A DNA stretch of 64,000 nt from positions 7,607,342-7,671,341 of the forward strand of contig NC_071399.1 in NCBI RefSeq assembly GCF_022682495.2, in the 5' to 3' direction. The stretch is from Desmodus rotundus (taxonomy: Eukaryota > Chordata > Mammalia > Chiroptera > Phyllostomidae). The notes under the pieces are model-generated. The model searched no databases, was not told the DNA's origin, and saw only the letters and a program-made list of their open reading frames with translations. The translations under genes and the position numbers were made by a program. The first letter of the stretch is position 1. Each line of letters begins with the position of its first letter. Below are positions 1 through 10,413 of this stretch, piece after piece.

Positions 1-23
1 CCCCCCCACCCCCCCACCCCCCG
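1..23. repeat. C-rich low-complexity tract
   Basis: The window opens with three runs of seven or more C separated by single A residues. It is simple low-complexity sequence, and its true left end lies outside the window. Confidence 0.9.
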
Positions 24-61
24 ATTTGGCCTTTGCCAATGTGACTCAGCATTATCCTGTG

Positions 62-221
62 TATCAGAAATGGTCTCAGGTTTGATTCCCAATCAGGGTA
101 CATACCTAGGTTGCAGGTTCAGTCCACTGCTTGAGATGCATATGGAAGGCAGCCAATCTATGTTTCTCTCTCTCCTCCCCCATTCCTCTCTCTTTAAAAT
201 CAATAAACATATTTTTTTAAC
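62..221 (+). mobile_element. VES-type bat SINE, 5'-truncated
   Basis: This is the body of a tRNA-derived bat SINE. It has a B-box-like segment (GTTTGATTCCC), then a CAGGGTACATACCTAGGTTG block, the AATCTATGTTTCTCTCTCTC pyrimidine tract, and a tail region with AATCAATAAACATATTTTT. The tRNA-like left end with the A box (TGGCTCAGTGG in other copies here) is missing or too diverged to see. The non-coding reading is certain; the exact left edge is not. Confidence 0.8.
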
Positions 222-945
222 CTCGCTTTGGTCTGAAATGTACTATGAGGAAGGCAAATCCATGAAAATGCATGTACTACAAAGATAGTTCTTTTTCCTG
301 GTAGTTAGTCAGACCAGAAACCCCTTATTAAATGAATAATTACCCCTGAGAAGAGTAAACTGAAAAAAAGGAAATATATACCACGTACAGACCAGCACGT
401 GACAGCCGGGACTGAATGATGCTGTAACTGGTGCTGCTCACCAGCTCCGCCTACTGGGGACATCAGAATTTTCACCCCCTGTGCAGCCGGGGGCCTCACA
501 GCCCCACGGCCTAGAGAAGTTCTGTAGCCTGAGGCCTAATGGGGTTTATGAGAAGAGTTGATACGAGTCACATCGCCCTCACTCGGAGGTGAGACCTTTG
601 TACACCTCCTATTAATTTGAGCATCGATGAGTACAACTAGGAAAAAGGCTCCATAAAGTCCTCTTATCAGCTGCAAGTTCAGCCATACTGAATTCCCGGT
701 TTCTGTTTCTCTGGCGCAGCGTCCACAACAACATTACCGCTCCTGCTTATCCGTGAGAGATGGAAGGCTTCCCGCCTCGTCAGGAGAAGACGTCCTCTCT
801 CAGATGTCCTTCCTCACCGGCTTTACTCAACAGTCGTGTGAAGGTTCTAACCAGCGCAATAAGGCAAGAATAAGGAAGGAAACACCTGTAGATTAGAAGT
901 GGAAAGTAAAGCTGTCTTTATTTGCAGGTCATATGATCATATGCT
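222..945. other. No gene seen; unassigned intergenic DNA
   Basis: I see no exon, RNA gene or recognisable repeat here. The only structural point is a 14-bp perfect palindrome, CATATGATCATATG, at 930-943, just before an L1 fragment begins. Confidence 0.5.
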
Positions 946-2475
946 AAGAAATTTATTAAAAAGCTACTGCGCCTAATTAGTTAATGTATCAAGGCCATGG
1001 GAAATGGCAATATATCCAAAGCAATTATATTTCTATACTACAGTAAAGAACTGGAAATGAAATTTTAAAATAATACTGTTTGCATCGCACAAAGCATGAA
1101 AGACTGAAGGATAAATTTAATAAGATATATAGGACATATTTTACACATATTATAAATCTATAAAACACTATTGAGAAAAACTGGAGACCTTAAGTAAATG
1201 GAGAGATATACCTTGTTCATGGATTGCATACTGCGAAGGTGTTAATTCTCCCCAAGTTGATCTTCAGATTAAACACGATATCAATAATAATCCCAGCAGA
1301 TTCTTCTCTTGTAGAAACTGATAAACTGATGTTAAAAAGTATATGGAAATGAGCCCTGGCTGGTGTGGCTCAGTGGATTGAGTGCCGGCCTGCGAACCAA
1401 AGGGTCGCTGGTTCAATTCCCCATCAGAGCTTGTGCCTGGGTTGCAGGCCATGTCCCTAGTAGGGGGTGCATGAGAAGCAACCCACACTGATGTTTCTCT
1501 CCCTCTCTAAAAATAAATAAAATCTTTAAAATATAATAAAATAAAAGACCAAATTTGTTTTTTAAAAAAAATGTATGGGAATGAAAAGATGTAGAAGGGG
1601 CATAACCATTTTGAAAAAGAACAAAGTTAGAGAACTTACCTTACCTGCTCTCAGGGTTACTATAAAGCTACAGGAACTAAGACCATGGTTTCAGTGTAAG
1701 CTCAGCCATGTAGTTCCATGTTACAGACATAGACTCCCAAACAGAGCCACATGTACGTATGATCAACTAATTTTTGACAAAGTCGTCAAGGTAATTCAAT
1801 GAGAGGAAGAATAGTCTTTTCAACAAACGGTGTTGAAACAACTAATTATCCACATGGAAAACAAAATGAAACTCCCCTTCCCTCACACCACACACAAAAA
1901 TTAGCCCTAAATGAATCATAGATCGTATGGTAAACGCTAAATTTAAATTTTTTAGAAGAAAACACAGGTGAAAGTCTTTTTAACCTTGAGGTAGGCCAAG
2001 ATTGTGAAGACAATAGGAAATCATAAATCTGTAAACTGCAGCAGGTGCAGTGAAGAAAATTAAAAGAAATTTACAAATATTTTGGAAGAAAATATTTTTG
2101 ATACACATATACAGAGAAACTGTGTACAAAATATATAAAGGAACCCTACAATTCAATAATATTGTCAAATAATTTTTTCAAATAAGTGAAAGTGTTTCAT
2201 ACTCACAAGATAAGATACGGAAATGGCCACGAAGTCCCTGAACAGTGCTTGACGTCCGTAGTGTTCCGAGACATGTACATGAAATCTCAATGAGACACCA
2301 CTATATACACACTAGAACGGCAAAAAATACGTCCACACCCACTGGTGGTGAGAATGTGGAACACTGAACATTGCTGGTGGGAATGTTAAACGATATGAGC
2401 GATGATTTTAGACAAGAACTCTCTAGAACTTTTAAAGACAAATGCTAATCATTGAAACTACGAACTCAATGGAAA
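946..2475 (+). mobile_element. Old LINE-1 fragment (ORF2 3' part and downstream), split by a SINE
   Basis: The sequence follows the last part of L1 ORF2 in sense orientation. It includes the AAGCTACT...TTTCTATAC block, then a segment with GAGATATACCTTGTTCATGGATTG, then one resembling CCACATGTACGTATGATCAA and TTTTTGACAAAGTCGTCAAG. It continues into the TGGTGGTGAGAATGTGG and TTGCTGGTGGGAATGTTAAA blocks. Frames are broken by many stops, so nothing is translated. A VES SINE interrupts it at about 1,353-1,572. The right edge is approximate. Confidence 0.75.
1353..1572 (+). mobile_element. VES SINE inserted in L1
   Basis: This is a near full-length tRNA-derived SINE. It starts GCCCTGGCTGGTGTGGCTCA with the A box, then a GGTTCAATTCCC B box, a TTGCAGGCC block, the ATGTTTCTCTCCCTCTCT tract and an A-rich tail. 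An imperfect target duplication flanks it (TATGGAAATGA at 1,342-1,352 and TATGGGAATGA just after the tail). The host L1 resumes on the far side, so the SINE is the younger element. Confidence 0.9.
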
Positions 2476-2639
2476 GTTAAATGGAAGATAAGACATGTCT
2501 GGATATCTTCATTTCCAGAAGTCAGATCCAGAGAAAACCCCAGAAAATAGAACAAATGGACCAAGAGCTGGAAAATAGGAAAGCTAAGTTAAAAGAGACA
2601 GAGGCTACAGCCAGAAGGTACAACTCGACAGATTGAACT

Positions 2640-3495
2640 CCAGTGGAAACAGTAATAATGTGAAGAATTGGAACAGCCCAATAAACAGGCAGTATCTCCT
2701 CTCTCCCCTGCCTCTCTTAGTATACATTCTTATCAAGTTTCCATCTACCCACTTACAATCACTGACCACATAGTAGGCTTACAGAAAACCCTAATAAATC
2801 CCAGTGGGTGGGATTATTCAGAACATATTCTTGTACCACCAGGCAATTACACTGAAAGTTAATTAAAAAAACACAGAAAATCCTCATACATTTGGAGACA
2901 CAAAACACACTTCTGAGCAATTTCAAAGGAGACACCTAATGGAAGATATAAAATATTTAGAATAGGACAATAACCTACTCGTATATATTAAAACAGGAGA
3001 TATGGTGGTACAGCGAGAGAAATTGATAGCCTCAAATGCTTGTACTAGGAGGAAGTCTCATTTTGATGACCTATTTATGAAGTAGAAAAAAATAGCTGAA
3101 TAAGGACCACAAATGAGAAGGAATAAAATAATAAATATAAAAGCAGAAATGGATAGAATAGAAAACATAGTTGCAAAAGAGAAAATCAATAAAGCCAAAC
3201 GTCAGGTCTTTGACAAGGAAAGTTAGCGGAAGAGAAAGAGAGAGGAACAACTAAACTGCTTACGAATTAATGTGGGGACGATTTACAGAGGCTGCAGAGA
3301 GCGAAGAGCATGTTTGCTGGATAACAGCACTCTATTAAATCCTATATATGTTAATACACTGGCAACAGTCAGTTAAGATACTATTTAAAATAGTAAAATA
3401 CCTCAGAAGAAATCTCACACAGGATGGACAAGCCCTTCAAGGACTACATTTTAATAAGACCTTTAAGTCAAAGATTAAAATTTGGGAACAACTCT
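2640..3495 (+). mobile_element. Old L1 ORF2-derived fragment
   Basis: Around 3,120-3,215 the sequence reads AAAAGCAGAAATGGATAGAA followed by AGAAAATCAATAAAGCCAAA, a typical stretch of L1 ORF2 between endonuclease and reverse transcriptase. The piece at 3,370-3,490 resembles a later ORF2 segment (AAAATACCTCAGAAGAAATC). All frames are broken. Because this earlier ORF2 segment lies downstream of the later one at 946-2,475, it is probably a separate insertion or a rearranged copy. Confidence 0.55.
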
Positions 3496-3499
3496 TTAG

Positions 3500-4240
3500 T
3501 ACAGTGGCTTTTGCCCTTAGCTGTATGCTGTGTATTAGAATCTTTTCATTTGGGTGATAGATTCTTTGTAACATCAGTCTTTAAATCATACATATATGTG
3601 TTACATACTTTACTGTAGCTTAAATTTTAGTGTAACACCACACCCCCTTAATGGTGGTAGTGTGGGAGTTTTATTATTTATCAAATCATTATCTCCCTAA
3701 TCCTCTGACACATTAATTGGATGGTTTTCTTCATCATTGCAGGGATTTGCAATTTCTTGAAGTCCTACTTCTCATCACATAGCAACAGCAGAAACAGAAT
3801 ATTAAACCACTTTTTTCATGAAAATCTGGGAAATCACCTCTATCCCACAGGAGCCTTTGTGAGGTAAGTAACCTGAGACTCTGTGCGGATGTAAAATCTT
3901 ATTTCTCGCACCTTAATTTTCTTCTAACTGTGGGGAAATTGGTATCTTTGTCCAACCAATGGCAGACACCCACTGGGCTGGCCCCGCCTTTGGGAGGCCC
4001 CCATGCCTTTTCCTGTTTGGCAAGGTGCTTCCCAGACCCCGAGATGTTGAGAGCGGTGAGCAGGCAAACGTACAAGCATGGGGCAAACGGGCAAACCCGC
4101 AAGACCCCAGGGAGCTGCTGAAATGTGGGTGCAACTAGAAATCCCTGTGACTGAGAGGGAAGCAGGGAGTGACCAGGAATGAAAAGTGAGCAATTACTCA
4201 GGGTTTAAGAAATCACAGGGTTTGTTAAAGAAGCCGGAAC
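3500..4240. other. No gene seen; unassigned intergenic DNA
   Basis: Overlapping 60-90 residue frames on both strands at 3,899-4,193 come from a GC-rich patch and resemble no known protein. I see no splice-bounded exon. Confidence 0.5.
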
Positions 4241-4372
4241 TGAATTAGGAGTCATCAGCGTTTGACAACAGCCTAGTATCAAAGTAACTGTTCCGTTACA
4301 TAGGCTATGGGTCCCTAATAAGAGACAGAATCAGGATTAGAACCCAGGTCTCCTGGGTCTCCCTGCACGGCC
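4240..4372 (-). repeat. MIR SINE fragment
   Basis: The stretch ending AGAACCCAGGTCTCCTGG after AGAGACAGAATCAGGATT matches the antisense MIR core. Diverged, as expected for this old mammalian family. Confidence 0.65.
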
Positions 4373-4689
4373 ACCGTGGGTGTCCATGGACTGAGTTCAG
4401 AACTCACAGGGTTTCTTAGGTGGCAGCTGATCCAGGTCCCAAGTGGAGAGGGGCGACTGGGTTAGCGACTTCTACACTTGATCTCTCTGAAACAGGGTGT
4501 GTGGGGTGAGTATCTCTCACCTGCCATCTGACTGTCCAGGTGCTTCCTATATGGGTGCTATACCTGGCAATCTGTGCCATTGTGGAAAATATAACTTATT
4601 TCAAAAAAAAATTTAGTCCACAGCATCATTTTACTGTCACAAAATATTGTCATATAGTGCCCAATAATAAAGCCACATAGGTTTATGAT

Positions 4690-5290
4690 GTAAAAAATGG
4701 GGGACAGTGTCGGGGTTTCTCAAAAAACTAAACATAGAATAACCATGTGGTCCAGCAGTGCTGGGTATACGTGCAAGGGAATGAAAGCAAGGACTCAACA
4801 GATACTAATATACCAGTGTTCGAAGCAGCGCGAGTCCCAGCATCCACAAGGTGGAAACAACCCGAACGTCCATCAGAAGATGAATGGGTAAGCAGTGCTG
4901 TTTAATGGAACGTGCATTTAGTGGAATATTACTAACTCTTAAAAAGGAAAGTTCTGGCGCCTGCTACAACGTGAACAAACCTTAAAGACATCCTGCTACG
5001 TGAAATAAGCCAGACACCAAAGGAGAAATAATGTACTAGTCCACTCATGCAAGGTAGCTAATAGTCAAACTTAGGGCGACAGGAAGTAGAATAGCGGTGA
5101 GGAGGAGCTGGGAGCCTGTGGGTTATGGGAGGAAGGGGGCTCAGTGTTTCATGGGGACAGAGTTTCAGCTGAGGATGATGAAGGAGTTCTGAAGACGGAC
5201 GATGCTGAAGGTCAACGTGAATGTACTTTATTCATGTCACCAAACTGCCCACTTGAACGTGGTTAAAACGATAAACGATTATCATTTAGA
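4690..5290 (+). mobile_element. Old L1M-type 3' end
   Basis: This is a run of hallmark L1 3'-end blocks in sense order: CTGGGTATACGTGCAAGGGA, GGTGGAAACAACCCGAACGT, ATCAGAAGATGAATGGGTAA, GTGAAATAAGCCAGACACC, then GACAGGAAGTAGAATAGCGG, GGGGACAGAGTTTCAGCTGA, and a terminal CACTTGAACGTGGTTAAAAC. It is 5'-truncated and heavily mutated, with no open frame. Confidence 0.85.
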
Positions 5291-5299
5291 AATGGGAAG

Positions 5300-7080
5300 A
5301 TTTCTATTTCATAGTTGGAGCTTGTACCAGAGGAAGGCATTCACGAAACAACACATTTTTAGGAAAAGCTGACTTCTAAAGAAACAGGGCTATTTCACCC
5401 CGCCCTTACTGCGCTGGCTCCTTCTCAAAGGCTCAGAAGGGCCTGATGTTGCAACTGAGAGCACCCCTTCCCCCCAAGGGGCAGCACGTGGCCAGGAAGC
5501 CCTGCTATCCTGCTCTCTGTGCCTGAGCAAATCTTCTTCTCATGCTTGCTGTCACACTTCGATGTGCACCCGCAGCCAGCAAGCTGCCCCGTGCGGCTGT
5601 GTAAACTCCCCGTCTTGCCCTGCGCCTCGGCCGTGACCTGGCGTGTTGGGGACTCCGGGCTGCGGTAAATGATACGGCACGGTAATAATGGCCACTGTCA
5701 GATCTTTCTCTTTCATCTCCCTCCTTCCTCCGAGCCCCGTCTCCCCCACACTCCCTCCTACCAGGTGTCGGAAACCCAGATAAAGGGGAGCGCAGTTATC
5801 TGAAGCACTGTGTGCCCCTGGAAGAAATCCAATTATTTATGGTCACCGGAGACACTTTCTTTCAAGTGTGTGAGGGAGTGACCTAAATGTGTAGTTTTCC
5901 TCCCACCGTTAACAGAACTCTCCCTTTATCTCACATTTAAAAATCCGTAACAGTCCTTTTCCTCCTTCAAAATAAAGACAAGTGAGAAAAAACACGAAGC
6001 AGAGAAGGCCCAGGTAGTGGAGCCCTTCTTTGGTTTTCGGTTTTTTGCTATTACTTTTTTTAAATTGTCCCTAACGGACTACAGCTGATACAATTTTTTC
6101 AAATGACAACGGAGCAGGCCCACCCTCCAGAGGGCGCCTGCCTTAAGTTCTGCTCTGTCAAGGGCAGGAAAGCCACACAAAACAATCAGCCGCTGTAGCC
6201 CCCTCCACGGTCCCGCGTGGGACAGACAGGACCGACGCCTGGGCTCCCAGGGGTACAGCCTCCAATCCCACTTTGGCGGAGGAAGCTTCAGGCAGACCAG
6301 ACCAGTTCCACCTTCCAAAAGCCTTCCACCAGCCCCACCTTGGTACCCTTTCCAGCGGAGCAGCCGGACAGCTGCTCACGCGGCCTGTCCCACCCACCCT
6401 GGGCCTCCGTGCACTGGAAAGGCGCGAGGTCTGCGGATCTTTGTCCTTGACAGCGTTCCCACTTCTGGGGTCCCCGAGCTGCGTAAGGAAGGGAACTACT
6501 GTTGGTTTCCGTGATGCCGTTGCTGAGTGAGAGAGAAACCCAGTGAAGTTCCCGAGGAGGTGGAGAGCAGAGGTCGGGGCGAATCCAGCAATAGACCCTT
6601 GTTCCTGGCTCTGGTCTGTGCCTCCTGTGGACAGCCATGCTCAGAAAGTGGGGGAAGAGCAGGAGGGGCCAGGGCTCCAGGTCACCCCTGCTACGACCCC
6701 AGACCGCAAGGCCAGCAATGGCTCGTCCAACAGCTCTCGGAGCAGCCGCCCCTGTCTCTGCGGCCCCCACTCTTCCCCTTGCCTGGTGTTCTCAGTCTTT
6801 TTATCACTGTCAGCCCTGGAAGGAGCCTCTTTAGACTTTTTTTTCTAATTGCCCCCTCCATGACATTTCAGAGCCGACTATGCCGGGCATCTCTGTTTCT
6901 GTGCTATGTGTGTATTCGTGTTTTCCCAGAGACGATGTCTACCCCTCCCTGAGAACCAATTTCTGCTGCCTTGTGGGCCGTATCAGCCCCATCGAAAGGG
7001 CATGTCCCCACGCATCTGGAGAGCCGGCTGGACCAGATGTGACCTGAACACAGAGCTGTGCTGTGGAATCTCCCTGCGGC
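5300..7080. other. No gene supported; GC-rich patch with chance ORFs at 6.1-6.95 kb
   Basis: Overlapping frames on both strands (up to 160 residues, minus strand 6,288-6,770, and 141 residues, plus strand 6,527-6,952) lie in a GC-rich stretch. None shows a recognisable domain. Both strands are open at once, which is the pattern of low stop-codon density and not of coding. A TTTTTTTCTAATTG polypyrimidine run ends the patch. No CpG cluster as dense as the one at 47 kb is present. Confidence 0.45.
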
Positions 7081-7084
7081 CAGC

Positions 7085-7235
7085 CTAGCAAGAGGATAGG
7101 AAACTCCCTCATTCTCTCAACACTCAGCATCCTCCTGTATATCTGGGGCTTGGTGTCTGCCTTCAGGGCCACAGTGAGAACCAAATGACGGCATGCGCAT
7201 TATAGCAACAAGTGCCTGGCACGTTGCATGCTTAG
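7085..7235 (+). repeat. MIR SINE fragment
   Basis: The order (CATCCTCCTGTATATCTGGG, GAGAACCAAATGACGGCATG, AAGTGCCTGGCACG) matches the sense 3' half of MIR. Confidence 0.6.
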
Positions 7236-10200
7236 CACATCTTGAATTCTCATCTCTCCCTCTTCCCTTAAGTTTCTGTCAAAAACATAATTTTCTGGTT
7301 TATGAGAGCTATTTTGTATTATTGAGTATGTTTTTATTCCCTTTTCTGGAGCTACGTTAGATTGAAAGGTAATTTGCAGATGAATGTCAAATGTGTTGCT
7401 GCTACAGCTGGTGTGTAAATGTTAACTACCAGAGCTGGGGAACCTAACCAGACAGCGAGAGAAAATAAAAAGTCGCACACACACTCAGACTTCACAGCTC
7501 GAAGACAACGAAATGTCTTTGCACTTGAAAAACCGAGGTTAGTAATCACTTGACTGTCCTTCCCCAACCAAGGTTTGCTTTTCTTTGCTGAAGTTTCCGT
7601 GGTGAGGATTCCAACCCAGTCCCAGGAGCTCCTTCTTTCCGAGGAGTGTAGGCTCCACCAGGCGCACCACGCAAAAGAATCCCACAAGGGAACCTCTCGT
7701 AAAACTTTCAAAGATCATTAACTTTCTCCCCACCCCCACCCCTTACCCTACACCCAAAGTCAGGGTTTGTTCTTCAGTTGGGCCCCTAGAGGTGCACAAG
7801 GACGGGTGCTTGGGAAGTTTGGGGCTGAAAGCAGGAGTGTTTGATGGCAGCCTAAGCTGGGGAGAAAAATGAAGCATCTGAAATGACCTCAGATCATGTG
7901 TTTCAAGAGGTACTCACCTGCCTGCAAGTACAACACGTACTTTAATGCATGCTTAACACTGAGAAAGTCACAGCTGCTGTAAACAGTCCATAGAAGAGAC
8001 TAAATGACGTTAAACATCGATAGCTAATTTCATCTCTGGCATCAAAGTCAATGCTTCCTCACAGGAGTGGGTGATGGGGGACAGATATTCCTGAATCGGG
8101 TTGTCACCAGCCCTCAGAGTTTGGGGTGTCCTCAGGCACCCCTGGGAACAGCGACTAGTGTAGTGGTGCCTCCCAAGCAGAAAGCGCTCCCCACCAAAGG
8201 AGCTCACTACTTTGCGCCCTTGCTTGTCATAGGGGCACCACAAACACGGATGGATTTATGACTTTGTTTTTGCTTTAGGAAAAGATACACAGTCTACAAG
8301 CATGTGCAGGTGATGATGGGCTCAGGTAAGGACCAGATTCTGGAATCTCAGTGATTTACGGTTTCATAAAGGTTCGTTTCCAGCTCACACAAAGTCCCTG
8401 TGCACTGGGGCTTTGACACGCGCCACGTCCCTGCCACTCGCAGGTGGACTTGGTCCGACCTGCCTTTCACATTGCCAGGTGACAGCTTCCTCCTCGCCGT
8501 GCTTCCTATTCATTTCGTGCATGGGTTGGGGGTGGGGAGACTGACTAGAATTATTTATTAAGGGGCTGGAAACCTATTTCCCCCCAAATGTGTAGCATAG
8601 AGGGATTTGTACCTGGCCTGCTCTTGAGCAACAAAAACTCAGCACAGTTGGCTGGAGCAGCAGGAGCCAGGAGCAAGCCAGGGCTCAGCCGTTGTGTAGT
8701 CTGCTCTGCGCAAGCCACAGTTTGAGGACTGAAGTTTAAGCTTAAAAGATCAACCAATATTGCTTGAAATAATAAATGTTCATCATCAGCTGGCAAATTC
8801 AGCATCTTATTTACCAACATCTACTTCTTTCCACAAAGCATTTCTGGAATCACATGGCATTGAGTCGCCCAAGGCCATGTTGCTTCTGACAGAAGCCAAG
8901 ACCCCAACCCAAGAGTTGATGTGGACCATCCAGACATCTGGGATGGCAGATTGGGACTGGCCCAATAAGCGCAGATGGCTGGTAAGCTTCTGGTACCACA
9001 AACTCATTTTCAAGTATGAGATCGGTCATGATGAAGCCAAGTTATTTTCTTTTATGAACTTTTAATGTTTTTTGGCATACTTGAAAAGTGCAATAAAAAT
9101 GAAAAAGGGTTCATCAGTTTGAGTGGATCTCCACATTCCCACTGTTGCAGGGTAATATCATTAATTATGCATGCCCCCCCCCCAGGGTAGTGTGTTTCAA
9201 GGGAGTGGAAATTGAACACAGAGCCTTTCATTCTTGTTTTCACTCCAACCCAAGTCATTAGTTCCCTGAGCAGCCCCGCCCCCATCCTTGCCCACTCGCA
9301 GCATTGTGCTGGCAAGCCACAGCGCTGTACCTTGAAGTCTTTCTCCAATTCCTGGCAAGCGAGCATTCCTATTTTAAGAAGCGGCTTAGTCTAAAATAGA
9401 CACTCATTTCTCCAAGTGCCGTCAGCACAATTGTGCTTTGAGTATGAAGTGCACATGTAGCCTTTCCCCTTTGGAACAGTGTGATCGCTTGACATTGTGG
9501 CTGCCTAGACACATTTCTGTTTCTCACCCACCCCCCCAGCTCCACACTCAGAACAGAGCCAGGCTGGGACAGAGGACTGAGAGAAAAGACTTCCCTTTTC
9601 CACATGAGCTGCTCCCTCAGCTGCAGGGGTCAGTTCTTGAGATGTGGCAAGAAACCCTAGCAAATTCCCTCACAGGGATGTCCCTGTCCTGAGGATGGCA
9701 GAGCCACCAAGCACAGCCATATGGACTGGGGCACACCAGGCAAGACCACAGACCCCAGAATAAAAGGAAACACCTGACCCTAGAAGAAGGTGAGTGAGAG
9801 ATGGAGAAGAAAGCAAAGGAGAAAGAGAGGGAGTCAAGAGCAGGAGACAGCAGTGAGATCAATATGAAGATGTTTAGGCTGATGGAAGTGGAGAGGGAAG
9901 GAAAGACTCAGGCATGTGCAGGAAGAGGCCTGTGGGGTCCGCGCATCCAGGGTGTTATGATGGCACCTGTCCTGGAGGAGGTAGGGAGAGCAGCTCTTCT
10001 ACTGCCATACCTGGGACGTCCTTCCTCCCCGCTCTGACTCCCTGCCAAGTCTCGGGAGCCCCGTCTTGGGGCTGGCCATTCCCCTTCTAACAGACAGATG
10101 GAGCACCCTGCATTGGAACATACAGGTTTCACTGCAAGAGAAAGGAGATAGATGTCTCTTTCTCTGTGAAGCCTCCCCCAGTTCCCCCACAATTAATCCT

Positions 10201-10250
10201 CATTCTTGTGCATCTGTTTTCATGGGTCTGCCTCTCCCACCAACTTTTGA
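7236..10250. other. No gene seen; unassigned intergenic DNA
   Basis: About 3 kb without a recognisable exon, RNA gene or datable repeat. Small frames (60-119 residues) occur on both strands without known domains. There is a short C run at about 9,174-9,184 and another (CCCACCCCCCC) near 9,530. Confidence 0.45.
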
Positions 10251-10254
10251 GCAG

Positions 10255-10390
10255 CTTTGAGGGCAGGAACTGTTGTTTGCTATTGTATCCTCAGTGCCAC
10301 CTCCCACCCCCGACAATGATGCCATAGGAGGGACATAGGAGGACATGAATAAATGTTTGATAAATGAATGAATAAATAAGTGAATAGAAT
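10255..10390 (+). repeat. L2 LINE 3' end
   Basis: The stretch GAGGGCAGGAACTGTTGTTT, TATCCTCAGTGCC, then GAATAAATGTTTGATAAATG with a run of GAAT repeats is the classic L2 3' terminus. Confidence 0.75.
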
Positions 10391-10404
10391 GAGTTATTAC
10401 TCAT

Positions 10405-10413
10405 AAAAACACT
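10405..10413 (+). repeat. Candidate target-site duplication, left copy (HAL1-like element)
   Basis: AAAAACACT here is repeated exactly at 12,419-12,427, immediately after the element's A-rich end. An A-rich start to the duplication is what L1-type endonuclease cleavage produces. Confidence 0.65.

Noticed and set aside
6288..6952. 160- and 141-codon frames on opposite strands
   Set aside because: Mutually overlapping frames on both strands in GC-rich DNA with no known domain.
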